Below are positions 1 to 12,400 of a DNA stretch of 64,000 nucleotides, piece by piece (position 1 is the stretch's first letter; the number at the start of each line of letters is the position of its first letter). Under the pieces are notes generated by a model, which had not been told where the DNA came from, did no database searches, and saw only the letters and a list, made by a program, of their open reading frames with translations. This DNA is from Paragonimus skrjabini miyazakii (taxonomy: Eukaryota > Platyhelminthes > Trematoda > Plagiorchiida > Troglotrematidae), in NCBI GenBank assembly GCA_014338405.1, contig JTDE01000263.1:144806-208805 (forward strand), in the 5' to 3' direction. The position numbers were made by a program, and so were the translations under genes.

Positions 1-39
<39 letters not shown>
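1..39. repeat. (AT)n microsatellite
   Basis: Pure AT dinucleotide repeat at the window's left edge, continuing outside it. Confidence 0.98.
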
Positions 40-43
<4 letters not shown>

Positions 44-274
44 ACTTTTATATGAAGTTAACCAATGACAGTCATATTGACCACGGACGCATGCACGCAA
101 CTGGTTTTAAATTGTGAGACATTAGAGGTTTCGTTTAACAGAGATTAGCCTTGAAGAGTTTATGATAACCGGGCAGCATGATTTACCACGAGACAGTAGA
201 TAGGTAACAGTATTACGTGACTATTTGCTGGTTGCAGTGATCACTTGCTCGAATCACATTATCCCCAAACTGAC

Positions 275-428
275 CTGTAAGGAAGCTGATCCAATGCTAC
301 TCCGTCTTTGAACCAAGTGATCTTCGGCCTGGGATTGCCAGATACCAGGCATTCAAGCAGCGCACTTCCACCCACCGTGCGCTCCAGGCTGTATTGTAGT
401 TGCCCACCACTTTCAAGTCGAGGTCCAT
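275..428 (-). CDS. Exon 22: first half of Ig14, gene continues beyond window
   Basis: The exon is 154 bp, phase 1 in and phase 2 out (GTCAGT donor), with an ATATTTCATAG acceptor. It encodes YGPRLESGGQ, the first Cys in ALLECLVSGNPRPKITWFKD and ends at DQLPY plus two bases. The second half must lie to the left of position 1. The 134-bp intron before it is short for this gene. Confidence 0.9.
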
Positions 429-3400
429 CTATGAAATATAGTAAACTGGGTGGATTTAGCTGTTCACTTCGTGCAGGCAATGCGGTTTATATAGTAGACA
501 TGAATTAATACAGGTGGCTTATTTAAATATATTCATAAATGGTGGCGTTTTTCACAACTTACAGGTCACTTTCACGTCAAACGTTTTTGAGGTCTGGCCA
601 TATTCGCTACTGACCAAACAGGAGTAACGACCAGCATCACCATCCTCCACTTCGGACAGACGCAAGTGCACCTGATCCTCGCTAACCGAATACCGGCCGG
701 AATCGATTGGCTTTCCATCACGTGTCCAGCTGACCTTGGGCGGTGGGTGACCAGAAGCCACGCAGAATAGGGCTAGACTGGAGCCTAAAGATACTGTGTG
801 CTCACCCTCCTGTGTCGAGAAACGAATAGCTGGTGGGGCTGTAAACAAAACAGGCACACGAAAATGAACAAATTGGCAGTTGTTACGGCGAGTCGTATGG
901 TTAACACAATGCGACTTAATTGTGAGACACTAACACAGAGAAGCGAGTCGTTCGTCATGCAGGTTATCGCGTTTCCTGTTGGTTCCTAATCCGGCAGTAT
1001 ATTATGTGAGAAATCCGCTCTTCAGGAAATTCTTCAGCATCAGCTTACTTGATTCGGACACAAAATCATAAACTAAACAGATTGAATTCCAGCAAGTCGA
1101 TGCTTTTAGAACAGTTTTTTCATTGAGATTAGGTAAGGGCTTGAGTAGGATGTTGTTAAACGGTACCGTCTACTCGCAAACACGTAAAACACATTGTTGT
1201 GTCACGAAAGTTGCTCAGTGCACATGCGTGCTGAGAAGATAACGATGAATGGATGTGGCCAGCAGCCATTCAGGATGTAAAGTTCGGATGGATACACATT
1301 TGCCAGCCATATTTACTGCCTCTCGAGTTCCAGTTACCATGATCTTCCAAGTAGTCATGCTGATTTGCAAGCGAGCTGAGTTGTGTGTCTTGCAGAGACA
1401 ACGCCAGTTTACTAAAGTAACAGTCACACGATTCATATCAACTACACAAACGCTCATACAGGGGGTCATGTAGTACTGAACGCTCGGGTTTAGCCTGAGT
1501 CGTAGTGTGACGAAGAACTAGACAGACCATATCAAAAATAGATTAGGTTAGATGCATGTTCACTTGCGTCTGGATTGATAACTCAGTGAGATCACTAGCA
1601 TTTCAGGCTGAAGATCAATGCCCGGACAATCCACGCCATAAAATTCTATTTCTAGATTTGATGTGGTAAGAGTGGTTTATTTCGATATTCGTATGATGTC
1701 ACTGAAACTGATTAGAGTTCAAATGCATACCATCAAGACAAAAACTCTTGGAGGAACCTTTGAACTGTCGTATTTTCTTTTTGTTCCACAATGAAAACTT
1801 TGAGCTTGAAAATTAAATGCATGCTGCGCATATAGTTTAGTACAATGTTGGCGTTATCACTCACATTAATTGTTTTTTACATGCATTTACAAAGAGATCT
1901 GAGCCTGTACAAAGAGTCCCGGAAAAACGCATTAGCTTTAGTTAACACAAGACAGGAACGTTGAAGGCCTTTCGTAAAAGACGGAGTTAATTTATTCAGG
2001 GCTGAAACGTACTGCATTCCCTTCTGATGAGTCTGAAAAACCAACTACTCATTGGAAGAACTTAGCAGTATGTACATAAAGTTGTGGAGAGAATTTTCAT
2101 AGGTTCGTGTTGAGCTTACAGCAGAAGAATTACGTAACAGACTAAAGGCATGCTGAATGTCGACTGCTGTTCTGAGATAGCAGAACACGGCTAGATATTC
2201 ACCAACTGCTGATCATGCGTTAACTACAATAATGGAAATGTCTAAGTGAATGCTTAGACAATGATTTAGAACTGCACACGAACGATGAATTGTATGAGTG
2301 ATCTATCTCAAGAAAGGTGGAAGTGGTTCAAATAGAGTGGACGGTTATGATCTCGCGATTACATGGCAACTGGTCTTAAATCGACCCAGCTGATGGTGGC
2401 TAGCTGGATTGAGTACTAAAAAGATCAAACTATGTTCATCACATGATCTCCTGCTAGATGCAGTGCTCTCTGAATTCAATTTATCATGCTGTCAGTATGG
2501 ATTCTATCTATCTTGTCTTCACCTTCATATACCCTTTTAATCGACAGTTGTTGGAACGTACTAATGACTCCTAACGTACAACCTGAAGTGATTGGAATAT
2601 TCTAAAGGGTAATCTCTCAATGGTCTTGAACCGTCCAAAAGTTCTAGCTAAGCTGCTTGATCTCAAGGAATATTGAATCGGAAGTAGAACGTCATGAGCA
2701 AATGCTACTACTGATTTTTCACAAGCCACGCTCAGTTTATCAATTTTCAGTCTAGTTCAGTATATTCCCGAAATCACATTCACTCTGCATTGTTCACTAT
2801 TGGATTCCACTGTAACCAACGGCCATAAGTAGGACTTTTTCAGTTATGTCACTTCTTTGATTCTTTCTCCTTCACTCGTTTACATATGTATTACAAAGAT
2901 TTTGTATTAACTCGCACTTCACTTAAAAAGGTGAATATCACTCAAACTTGGCAACAACTTTCGTATACAGATAAACTTTCTGCTGGCCTTTTTCAAACGG
3001 GTTAGGGCTGAACTATTTATGCGTGCCAAATCTATGGTCAGGTTTGCGTAGGGTTCAATTTATCTCAACCATATCCTCTACAGGTTGAAAGACATCACAT
3101 TCTGTCAATCTTCTCACACTGGTGTCATTGATTCAGATAAATGTGTTTTGTTACTATACTACTTTGTACTACATATTTGCTATTTTGAAAATGGTAAAAG
3201 TTAAGCCTGTAACCTTGATATGAAGATATCTGGCATGAATATCACCAGTCTGTGATATGCACAAAATATGAACATTTGATATAAATTGTTTTGAATGTTT
3301 TTATTTTAAACTGAGCCAATCGATAACATATGCTATCAGACAGAGGAAGGGTCAAAAAGCGGTTCGAGTTATTTGATTTAAAAGGTGTCACACGATTTCT

Positions 3401-6400
3401 CAAAACCAGGCAGGGAAGCCATACAGACCACCCCCTCCAGGTCCGAAGAAATTATAATGTGGGAACCCAAAACCGTGATGGTTTATCAGTGGTATGTGGT
3501 AACCGGGTGCATGAAAGGGTGTATACCAGGGTTGGAAGAATGTTGGAGTCTGAAAACTGGGTGTAAATTTGTCTTGAAAATTCTCATCTTTCACTGTTCC
3601 ATATTCATCCGTCTTGGTTTTACCATCACGGATAGTGGATTCTTTGGCCACGGTGTAAGTGATCGTATGTCCAACTACCTTGTTCTTTGGGTCTTGCTGA
3701 TTCGATGAACTTGGATTGTTAGCACGATTTAGTGATCCTTGTGGTACGTGAGTGAATTGGAATTGCGAAGAACCATGCAAACCGTGTGAAGCCGGTGGAA
3801 CACTGCGGATCAGTTCGATATCATCATCAATTAGCTTCAAATCAAATCGATGATTATCCAAGTTGGACCCGAAACTGAGTGGTTTATCCATAGAGCTCAT
3901 CCACGACGGACTGTCCCAAATGTTTGATTTCACAAACAACGGATTCACCTTATCTGTGTTCATAAAGTGGCCAAACAGTGGACTTTTGAAATTGGATATG
4001 ATGTCATAACCAGTCTTGCCGTCTGTGTGCCAGTGAATCCATTTGATGTCCGATTTCGGCTGAGCCGATGTCATGCCGAGCACTAGGAGGCCCAATAGGG
4101 CCTCGAAAGCGCAAACAAACATATCAGGGAAAACCGAAACTTGCAAATGAGAGATTTTATTCACTGAAACGGTTTATATGAGGTGCATCGACTGTGACAT
4201 AGTGCGGAAATAATTGACGGGAATATTGATTTGTTGACCAAATGAACGAACGGACAGATGACTAGACGCATAGATGGTTGTTAGACTAAAGTTGGGTGCA
4301 ATCGATTTTCGACAAACAATCTGGAAAACAGATAGGCTTATCCTTTGTTCTCAAATACTAGTTTGGTCATTCAACCGATACAAATGAGAGAAACAGAACA
4401 TAAGTGTGTGCAACAAACCAGATGATTTGCACGTGATCTGTCGATGTGAAAACGACAGCGGTCGATTTTGTGGTGGGAAGCAACATTTCGAAACAGCAAA
4501 GTAAACAAAGAGCTACAGTTGTCAAAAGTATTTTATTTTTTCGCGCTGGAGTAGATAAAATTTGTATCATAGAGTGTATGATCTCCATATAGTGGAAGAT
4601 AGCGAAAACACTTCGAAATCTTTTTGTCGCGAGTTACTTTGTGTTGCTACAACAATCCAACATGGATTCAATATAAGTGTTTTGGTTAGTTGTAAACAAC
4701 AGGAAGTATGTATTGACTAACATAAAAGTCATCCAGATCAATAAGTCAAATCAGAAAGATGTTGGAAACATTTGCAATTATGGTGAACCAAGTCTATTCC
4801 ATATATTGCTTTCATTGGCTCAGAGAACTCGTCTACACAGTTGTATCAAGCGGAAAAGAAAACTGCACACATCGCGTTACCCTTCAAGGATGACAAGTTA
4901 GCTGAAATTATCACACGTAGACTCATAAGGGCAGTTAGTGCAACGATCTACGCGGCTAAATTACGTGTCCACTTTACATCCAATCCGGTTTTGTGCCCAC
5001 GACTAAAAGATAAATTGCCTGTTTCTGCAGCCTCATTTTGTGTATACTCATTCACTTGTCCCTGTGGAACCAGTTATGTAGGCCGCACGACCAGACGCTT
5101 ATCTGAACGGGTCCCGGAACACCACCCAGCTTGGCTGAACAGTGGAATAACGAAATCTGTCAACAGTGCCATACTATAGCACCTGGTGGATTTGAATCAT
5201 TCTGTCAATGTGACGGACGCATTTCGTCCAATCTACCGCGTTAAAGCCACCCAGTCGAGGACAGTGAAGCGTAAGATTCTGTCCACAGCCGAGGCTATTG
5301 GAATTCACCTGTACAACCCGCCCCTGTGCGCCCAGAAACGTTTTGTTCAGGCGTTGGATCTGTCATGGCCAACCCCATACCCTGTTAGCCTGTCAAGACC
5401 CACGGTTCAGGTGGGTACTTGATTGCAGCGTGACATTGAACTGATTGACCTGATAAACTACCCGTTCCCCATTTACCCCCTTTAATGATTCCCCTGTAAA
5501 ATTCGTGATATAAATGTGATTTATTTAGCCTGGTGATGAATCACTGAAAACGAGCTTGTTCACTACACAGTATTTTTCATGACTACACTGGGAATTTTCA
5601 CGCGATACACAATTTAACTCGACAAACTGGATCGAACGAAGCTGTCCCAACTTGAATTAGACTCTTGAAGCTTCCAAAAAACCCTTTAAATTCGAGTTTA
5701 CATTGATAAGGACAACATCAGATTATGTCTTCTTAAAGGGTTCAGTTGGAAAATAATGGTCTTGGCAGCCTTTGTCTATAAATGGCACTCTGATTGGTTC
5801 AGTTTTGTTTTAATATTTCCTTTTTGAAGAGTGACACCTGGCAACGATCAGACGTAGACAAAATATATACTAGTCACAAAATGACAACCTGATCATAAGT
5901 GTGATGTATGCATAATAGCAACCGATATGTTAGTCGAAAATCAAGAATCAGAAACCCAGCAATACCATGTAAAGAATGTAACAAACTTTATAAAGTGTAA
6001 CTACGATTCCAATGGAAGGCAACATCAGATGGACATCATTCATTGTTCAGTTGACACAGGAAAACGAATACCATTAGCCACGGAATATTGGAACTTGTGA
6101 GTACAATAAACAACAATTTCTTCTGACAGCGAACGATTGTTGAATACCCTGGCTGATGACTTATAAGTGTACACAAGCACGCGATCAATAACGAACTGTC
6201 ACTGTCTCCAAACAAATCGCTTCATTTCCTTTGTAGATTATGTTTTCATCCTGTCGCCTAAATTTGTTCCATAAACGCGGTTTGGAAGTGACATTCAACA
6301 AACTTTACTTCCGGTCTTCAGAAAGGCTTATATCGAACCGGCCGATTCTATGATTGCATTCTATCATATTTGATAATCAGATTAAAATACGACATGCGTA

Positions 6401-9400
6401 TATTGTGCAAACTTCCGAAGAATAAAAAAACGTCGCCTAATAGCAATCAAAGTCTCAATTATGTAATTACTGGTTTGTATAGTCGGGTGTATCAGACGGT
6501 AAATCTACTTTCCGCAAACTGTTATCTGCTAAGCATACTAATGGCGGTGATTCACTTCTAAGCAGTTTGAAATATATCGTCTCATGAGAAATGAATGTAA
6601 GTATTGTAAATGGTCCATCTCTTCATGCCTCCTCAATTTCCCCTTATTTGTCACGAGCAATCTGTCTGAGACTGTGGACTGCTTACCTTGCTTGGGTAAC
6701 ATTACATTCTGAGCCTGTTATATTGTTCGGGAGTTATGGACGAGAACAAAGGAAGCGTGTGTTTTTATGTCAACCAGACAGCTGCGACCAATTGTGTATG
6801 ATGTTCAATCTATATGAAAACCAAAATCTCCTACTACTCATCAGTAATCAACCAGACTCGTTGAAAACACGCCCGTCTGCCCTTGAGTTGAAAGGTATAC
6901 AAAGTTTGTGTCGCGATTTGTTTTTGTTCTGTACTTCAGAGACATGACCTTTTCATCATGAGGATGGGAACAGACTGGCAGTGTGTGAACATCGTGCCCT
7001 CTCCATGCGGTGGAATGCTTGCGCAAATAACGTGGCTGTTTGCCCGGGAGTGTTTGAGATATTTCTGAATGTGTAGATCAGTTTAACTGCCGATACAAAT
7101 TCACAGTTCACATTGGCTGAGTCGTGTATTCAGCATGCCAGTTGTGTATTTATCTCACTTATCATCCCTCAACGAGATCTTGAATAGTTGGGCAAAGTCG
7201 GAGGTTATCAAGCAGTGATGCGGCTGCGAATTGTGAATATCCTGAGTGACCTACTTAGTTGTGTAAGTGAATGTCATCTGTTGAGTTAAGAACTTCATGA
7301 TAGGCCAAAACATTGTTTAGATACGCAACATGACATGGTACCCTGCCGCAGTTAATAGGGTATCTGTATCAATGATATGGCTAACTTCTGTGAACGATAG
7401 TTCGGGACTCAGCACCATTTAGTCGAGGTAATAGCTGGCACTGAATGAATTAAACATACGAATATTATCTAGCAGCTATCCGAAGAGAAGCTGTCATATA
7501 CCGTGGGATTCATGGGAGGTTATCCAATTCCCAGTGATTCGTTCATAATTCCCCCTCATCCACACTTCAGACAGCTTACAAACGAGGGGTAAATTCCATC
7601 ATGTCGACAGTGAAATCAATGTTTTCAGTGATAAGTGCTCAAACCAGTCCAAACAACGGAGGACGAGTAGGCATATTACATTAGAAACTTACACATTACT
7701 TGCACAGCCCACTGACGTTTGGCGTTTCCATACTCGTTGCTTACCACACAGCGATAATTGCCAGCATCCGAAGGTTGTACGTTGTGCAAATAAAGCTGGA
7801 ACAAGTAAATGAAATATTTTGAATTCAAAAGAGGTCATTTACGTTTTAATGAGCAACAGATGGTTGAGAATATTTACCCAAATGAAGCACGTCTGATATC
7901 TAAGCTTCCGCAACATCCTGCTACGAGGATTTCCTGAGCTTATTTCTCCTAGCGTAACATGTCAAAATTACATGAAATCCCGCCAGGCATGAATCATTTG
8001 GTGCTATCAGAATTTGTGCCGCTCTTCTAAAAAACTGCCACTACCACTTCCTCTTCCTGTGAGTCAGTTGTGGGCCTTGTAATTCACAGATATTATACAC
8101 CTGCAATCGTCTGTTGAAAACGATCAAAAACAGCTGTGAGAAAAGTCGAGTTTTAGGGATTCCATGGGAATAGGGAGCGAACTGAATTGCTTGGGTTCTT
8201 GGTTGTTCAATGAGCTCACAAAATAACCTAACACCCAAATTGTCAACTAGAGCTACAAACTCTGCCAGCATTTTCAATAACCTCAGGACTGAATCATCCA
8301 CAAATATTAATCACATATATAATAATAATAAGAGAATTGCTGCTCTTGATTACATCACGTTTTGTAACAAGGCTATAAATTCTATTGAACACAGATATAA
8401 TCACACAGTGTATCCTATAAAGCTGAGTTGTGTTTAATTAATAAATCGATTTCGCTCTGTTGAAATGATAGTGTTTTGCAACTCACCTACGTCATCAGTA
8501 TCTTCATAGTGTGGAATGCGTACAATATGTGGTCATAGTATCAGGGATATTACCTAATAAATAATTTAATCGTTCACTATCTTACGGAGACTTGACTTTG
8601 TTACTCCACGGTTCATCCTTCGCACACAGCTCACGTTTTGTCATACCAAAAGCAAATTTACGCAAAACTGCTGACTGGTTAGTAATCGGTGCAATGCATT
8701 CACTATCAGTTAGAATTGGGATTAAATTGCTGGTATTAGTTAATCAGTCAACGGTACTTCGCACGCACAACGTGGTGGTTCGAACAATGGTCAGTTCGAA
8801 TGCTGCTGCCATCAGTATAATGACAGCCGGGAACTAGTTATGTGTTCAGTTTAGGGGAATATGTGAAACTCTATACCTGAGTTCCGCTATTAGAGATATT
8901 TGCCCGTGAAAATCGTAGTGGTTCGATAATTTCACCGTCTTTGAACCATTCCACTTCGGCCCGAGGTGATGCTTCCCAGTCACAGAACAAACGCGTACTT
9001 GCGTCTTGTAGTACCGGACGAGGATTCTTTCCCTCTAAAGCGGTAATGACCGGAGGATCTGATGAACGATAGGGGAAACAAAAGATTGATTTCAACCTAT
9101 AATCATCATCTCGCAAATTGCTTCAGGTCAAATAACTAAATAGTTTGTTGTAATAGCCGTGAAACTCGACATCAATAACACAAGTTGTTAACCATGTTGA
9201 ACTTAAAATGGCAGTTTAGTCTGATGTCTTTTTTTAAACTCCTTGTGACTCTTCTGTTAACTGGAAAAGCTGTTTCCGGTGTTCTCTGATTTCTGTTAAT
9301 GAGAAGTCTTGTGGACAACGCAACATAGAAAAACCTTGTCAGCTGACGGCTACTTCCCAATTTTGATGTTGATCAACCATGTGTCTCAACCAACCACAAC

Positions 9401-12400
9401 AGTGGCCAGTGTGGTGATCCGATGAGCACAAGTTTTCCTTCCACCTCCCATCGCCGTGTACGATGCGGCGCGATTTAGTGGCGAAAACTCAATCACGTGA
9501 CGCCTAACTGCCGATAGTTACATCAACCTGTGGTCTCACAAAATTTAATTGCGCAAAACGTAATTAGATTACTGAGGAGCAGTCGGGGATTTGGTTAATT
9601 TCAAATGAAACAACACTCACAATTGATTGCGGCCTTCGAATTCTCATAGACTTTCCAGCCGGTCTCTTTCGAGAAGCGCTAGACTCGAGTTTCGTTCTTG
9701 TTAGATAGAGCTCGTCAGTAGTGCATATCCTTGTCACTGTCGGGACTAGAACTCCGGCCACACTTCCATGAGGCAACCGTGTTTACCACCGCACCATTGA
9801 CCTCACATTAGGCAAGACCAAATTATCATATATGAATGCTCAATCACTTTTACTCGTGAACAATGATCAAATTGCCCGATAGTCTCAAGAAAAGACACAG
9901 TAACTCTCCTGTTAACCCCAATCGACAACCCTGCTTTTAGGACTTCCGAAACAGGTCGAAATCTTCGATCTCATTATACCTGATCAATACTCACAAGCGA
10001 AAGTTGTTGGAAGTTCAGATATGAAAATTCGGTCGTGCCTAATGTGAGGTCAATGGTGCAGTGGTTAACACGGTTGCCTCATAAAACTGTGGCCAGAGTT
10101 CTAGTCCCGACAGTGACAAGGATATGCACTAATGACGAACTCTAATGAAAGCGAGACTCGAGTCTAGTGCCTCTTTTCGAAAGGGGCCGAGTGAAATGTC
10201 TATGGGAATGCGACAGCTGCACAAATTGTGAGTGATGTTCAATTTGAAATGTAGTTACTTACGTAGTTGAAACTACACCTAAGATTCCCACACGGAACAG
10301 GGATTATGGTCAGAGAGTGTATATGATCCGTCACTGAGGCTGTCATGGGTATTTAATTGGATTAGTTTGGACACCCCATTATGCGTGCATAAAATGACAT
10401 CCCACACGTGGTTCTGCTTGCGAAGTCAACACAACTGATAGTCGACAAATTCAGAACATGTCCGGAGTTCGACGTACTCGTAACTTCGCGCAGTAGCACT
10501 ACCGACCGAACGCACGTATTTTCTAAAAGTAGCTTGCGACTGGTTTGGAAGAAGGGTTGAAATTGAAGAATGTCCTAAACGTTGCCAAAACAATGAATTC
10601 CTCGGGAATAACACGTTCCGAGATGTATGACAGTTTAAAGCATTCAGTTCCCTTTATCCATTTAGTCAAAACAGAGAGAAACCATACACTGCGAGATGTT
10701 AAAATTTCCATTTACTCTTAGCAGTCGTTAACATGAAACCAGCAAATTTTATACAAACTGCGTATAGGAACAACAATTGAACGAACCAACCACATAGTTC
10801 TGACCTTTCGCGCACTAATGTTGCAATCATTTCCACGACGAGGAGACTGATTACGTCATTGCCTTCTGTGCACACAAAACTGGCCGATGTTTCTGATTAG
10901 CATTGCCTCACTAATCACTTACAGTTTCGGATTGCGATCATGTAAGAATGTCTTGAACGATTTGATACGGTCGACTAGGTGACTGCCTGTTAGACTGTGT
11001 TTGGCGATCGATGAGGCCGGAGTCTTCAAGCTCGTTAAATTCAGCAGGTCGTTTCTTGAGCTTGCAATTGACAGCCACTTAGGAATGTGCCCCGCCATAC
11101 GGTGATGCAAACGCCGATCTGTTCTGCTTATGTAGACATCATTGCAACTGTAAATGAATTGGTATGGCAATATCAAACATCCCATGGGAGTGACTGATCT
11201 AAGCTCGTCCCTTATAAGAGCAAACAAATGTCTTCTTGAGGCAACTAAATCGAATCCCTTTGCCTTCGGTCATACTGTTCATGACGATGGCAGCTTTCCG
11301 GCTCTCTTGCGCACTTGCAGTCAACAAGTGGATTCGCCACAGGTGTCTCTGACATTTGGATCTACGATGCTCCTCGTAAAGTGCTATCAACGTATTGCTG
11401 TTTGAATGTCAGTACTTAATGCACGTTTTATATACTGCTCGCCAAAGTTGACTGCGTTTGGTCACCACTGCTAGTGAACCGGAGTGAAACACATGACTTT
11501 GTTGGATATGGACTACATAAATGTTGCAGAGTGCTACTGCATACGCCTGGTGTCCCTACCGTATCAGTCTGATTGACTGTTGAAGTCAATCTCCATCATC
11601 GATCGTCTATATCCTTCCGTCTCGCGAATTTGATGATGTCGGTCCAGTGGGCGAATTAAAAATGTGAGACAAATTTTAACCAACTTCTATTTCCAATCTC
11701 ATAAGTGTGATGTTATGTGAGCATTACTGCCAAACCACATGCATATTTCCCTAGAAGAATACTGTCCGGTTACCATCTTACAGTTTTTTTTCGATCAGGT
11801 GTCACCGTCTATTTCAAGCAGCTCAACCGTACACTCATTTGTCCAGTCTAAAATCCATGTTGTTTGTGATTACCGACTGACCTCCGGAGCCACTATTGAC
11901 TTCTGGCTAACGTTCTGACTTCGTAGGTTTTTGAAAACACTTCTGAAAACACGCTAAGTCTACAATGTTGTGAAGGTACCCACTCTAGTTAACTCTCACA
12001 AACGTCGCTCATCTCTTTTAATGACGATTCGTCAGCATAATGTTACCAGCCGTCCTACCGCGATTTGTTAAGACTTTAAACACCTGGTTACCCGCATTTT
12101 TATTCAATCTGTTAGAAAAGAAATACTAGCTTGTCACTTCAGTTTCACAGAGGTAATAATACGCATCAAAAACAGACCACTGACACAATGCCTGAGTCAG
12201 CGTCTCTTATCTTTTCACAAGCGTAGCTGACTATGGAGTGCGAATATGTCTCATGTGATGTAGTAATGTCAGGTTATACTCTGGTGGTAACGTCTGAAAG
12301 CTTAACTTAGTGGAGAGCGGAAAACAGTGAAAAATTCATACTTTCAGGAAGACGATGCGATCGGACTAGTCACCTGGAAAAAGCGTAGTGACCAACGTCA

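Noticed and set aside
308..989. Short plus-strand frames over the left edge
   Set aside because: They are shadows of exons 21 and 22.
2004..2035. CTGATGAG with a nearby GAAAC, suggesting a hammerhead
   Set aside because: GAAAC lies upstream, not after a stem II, and no complementary arms were found.
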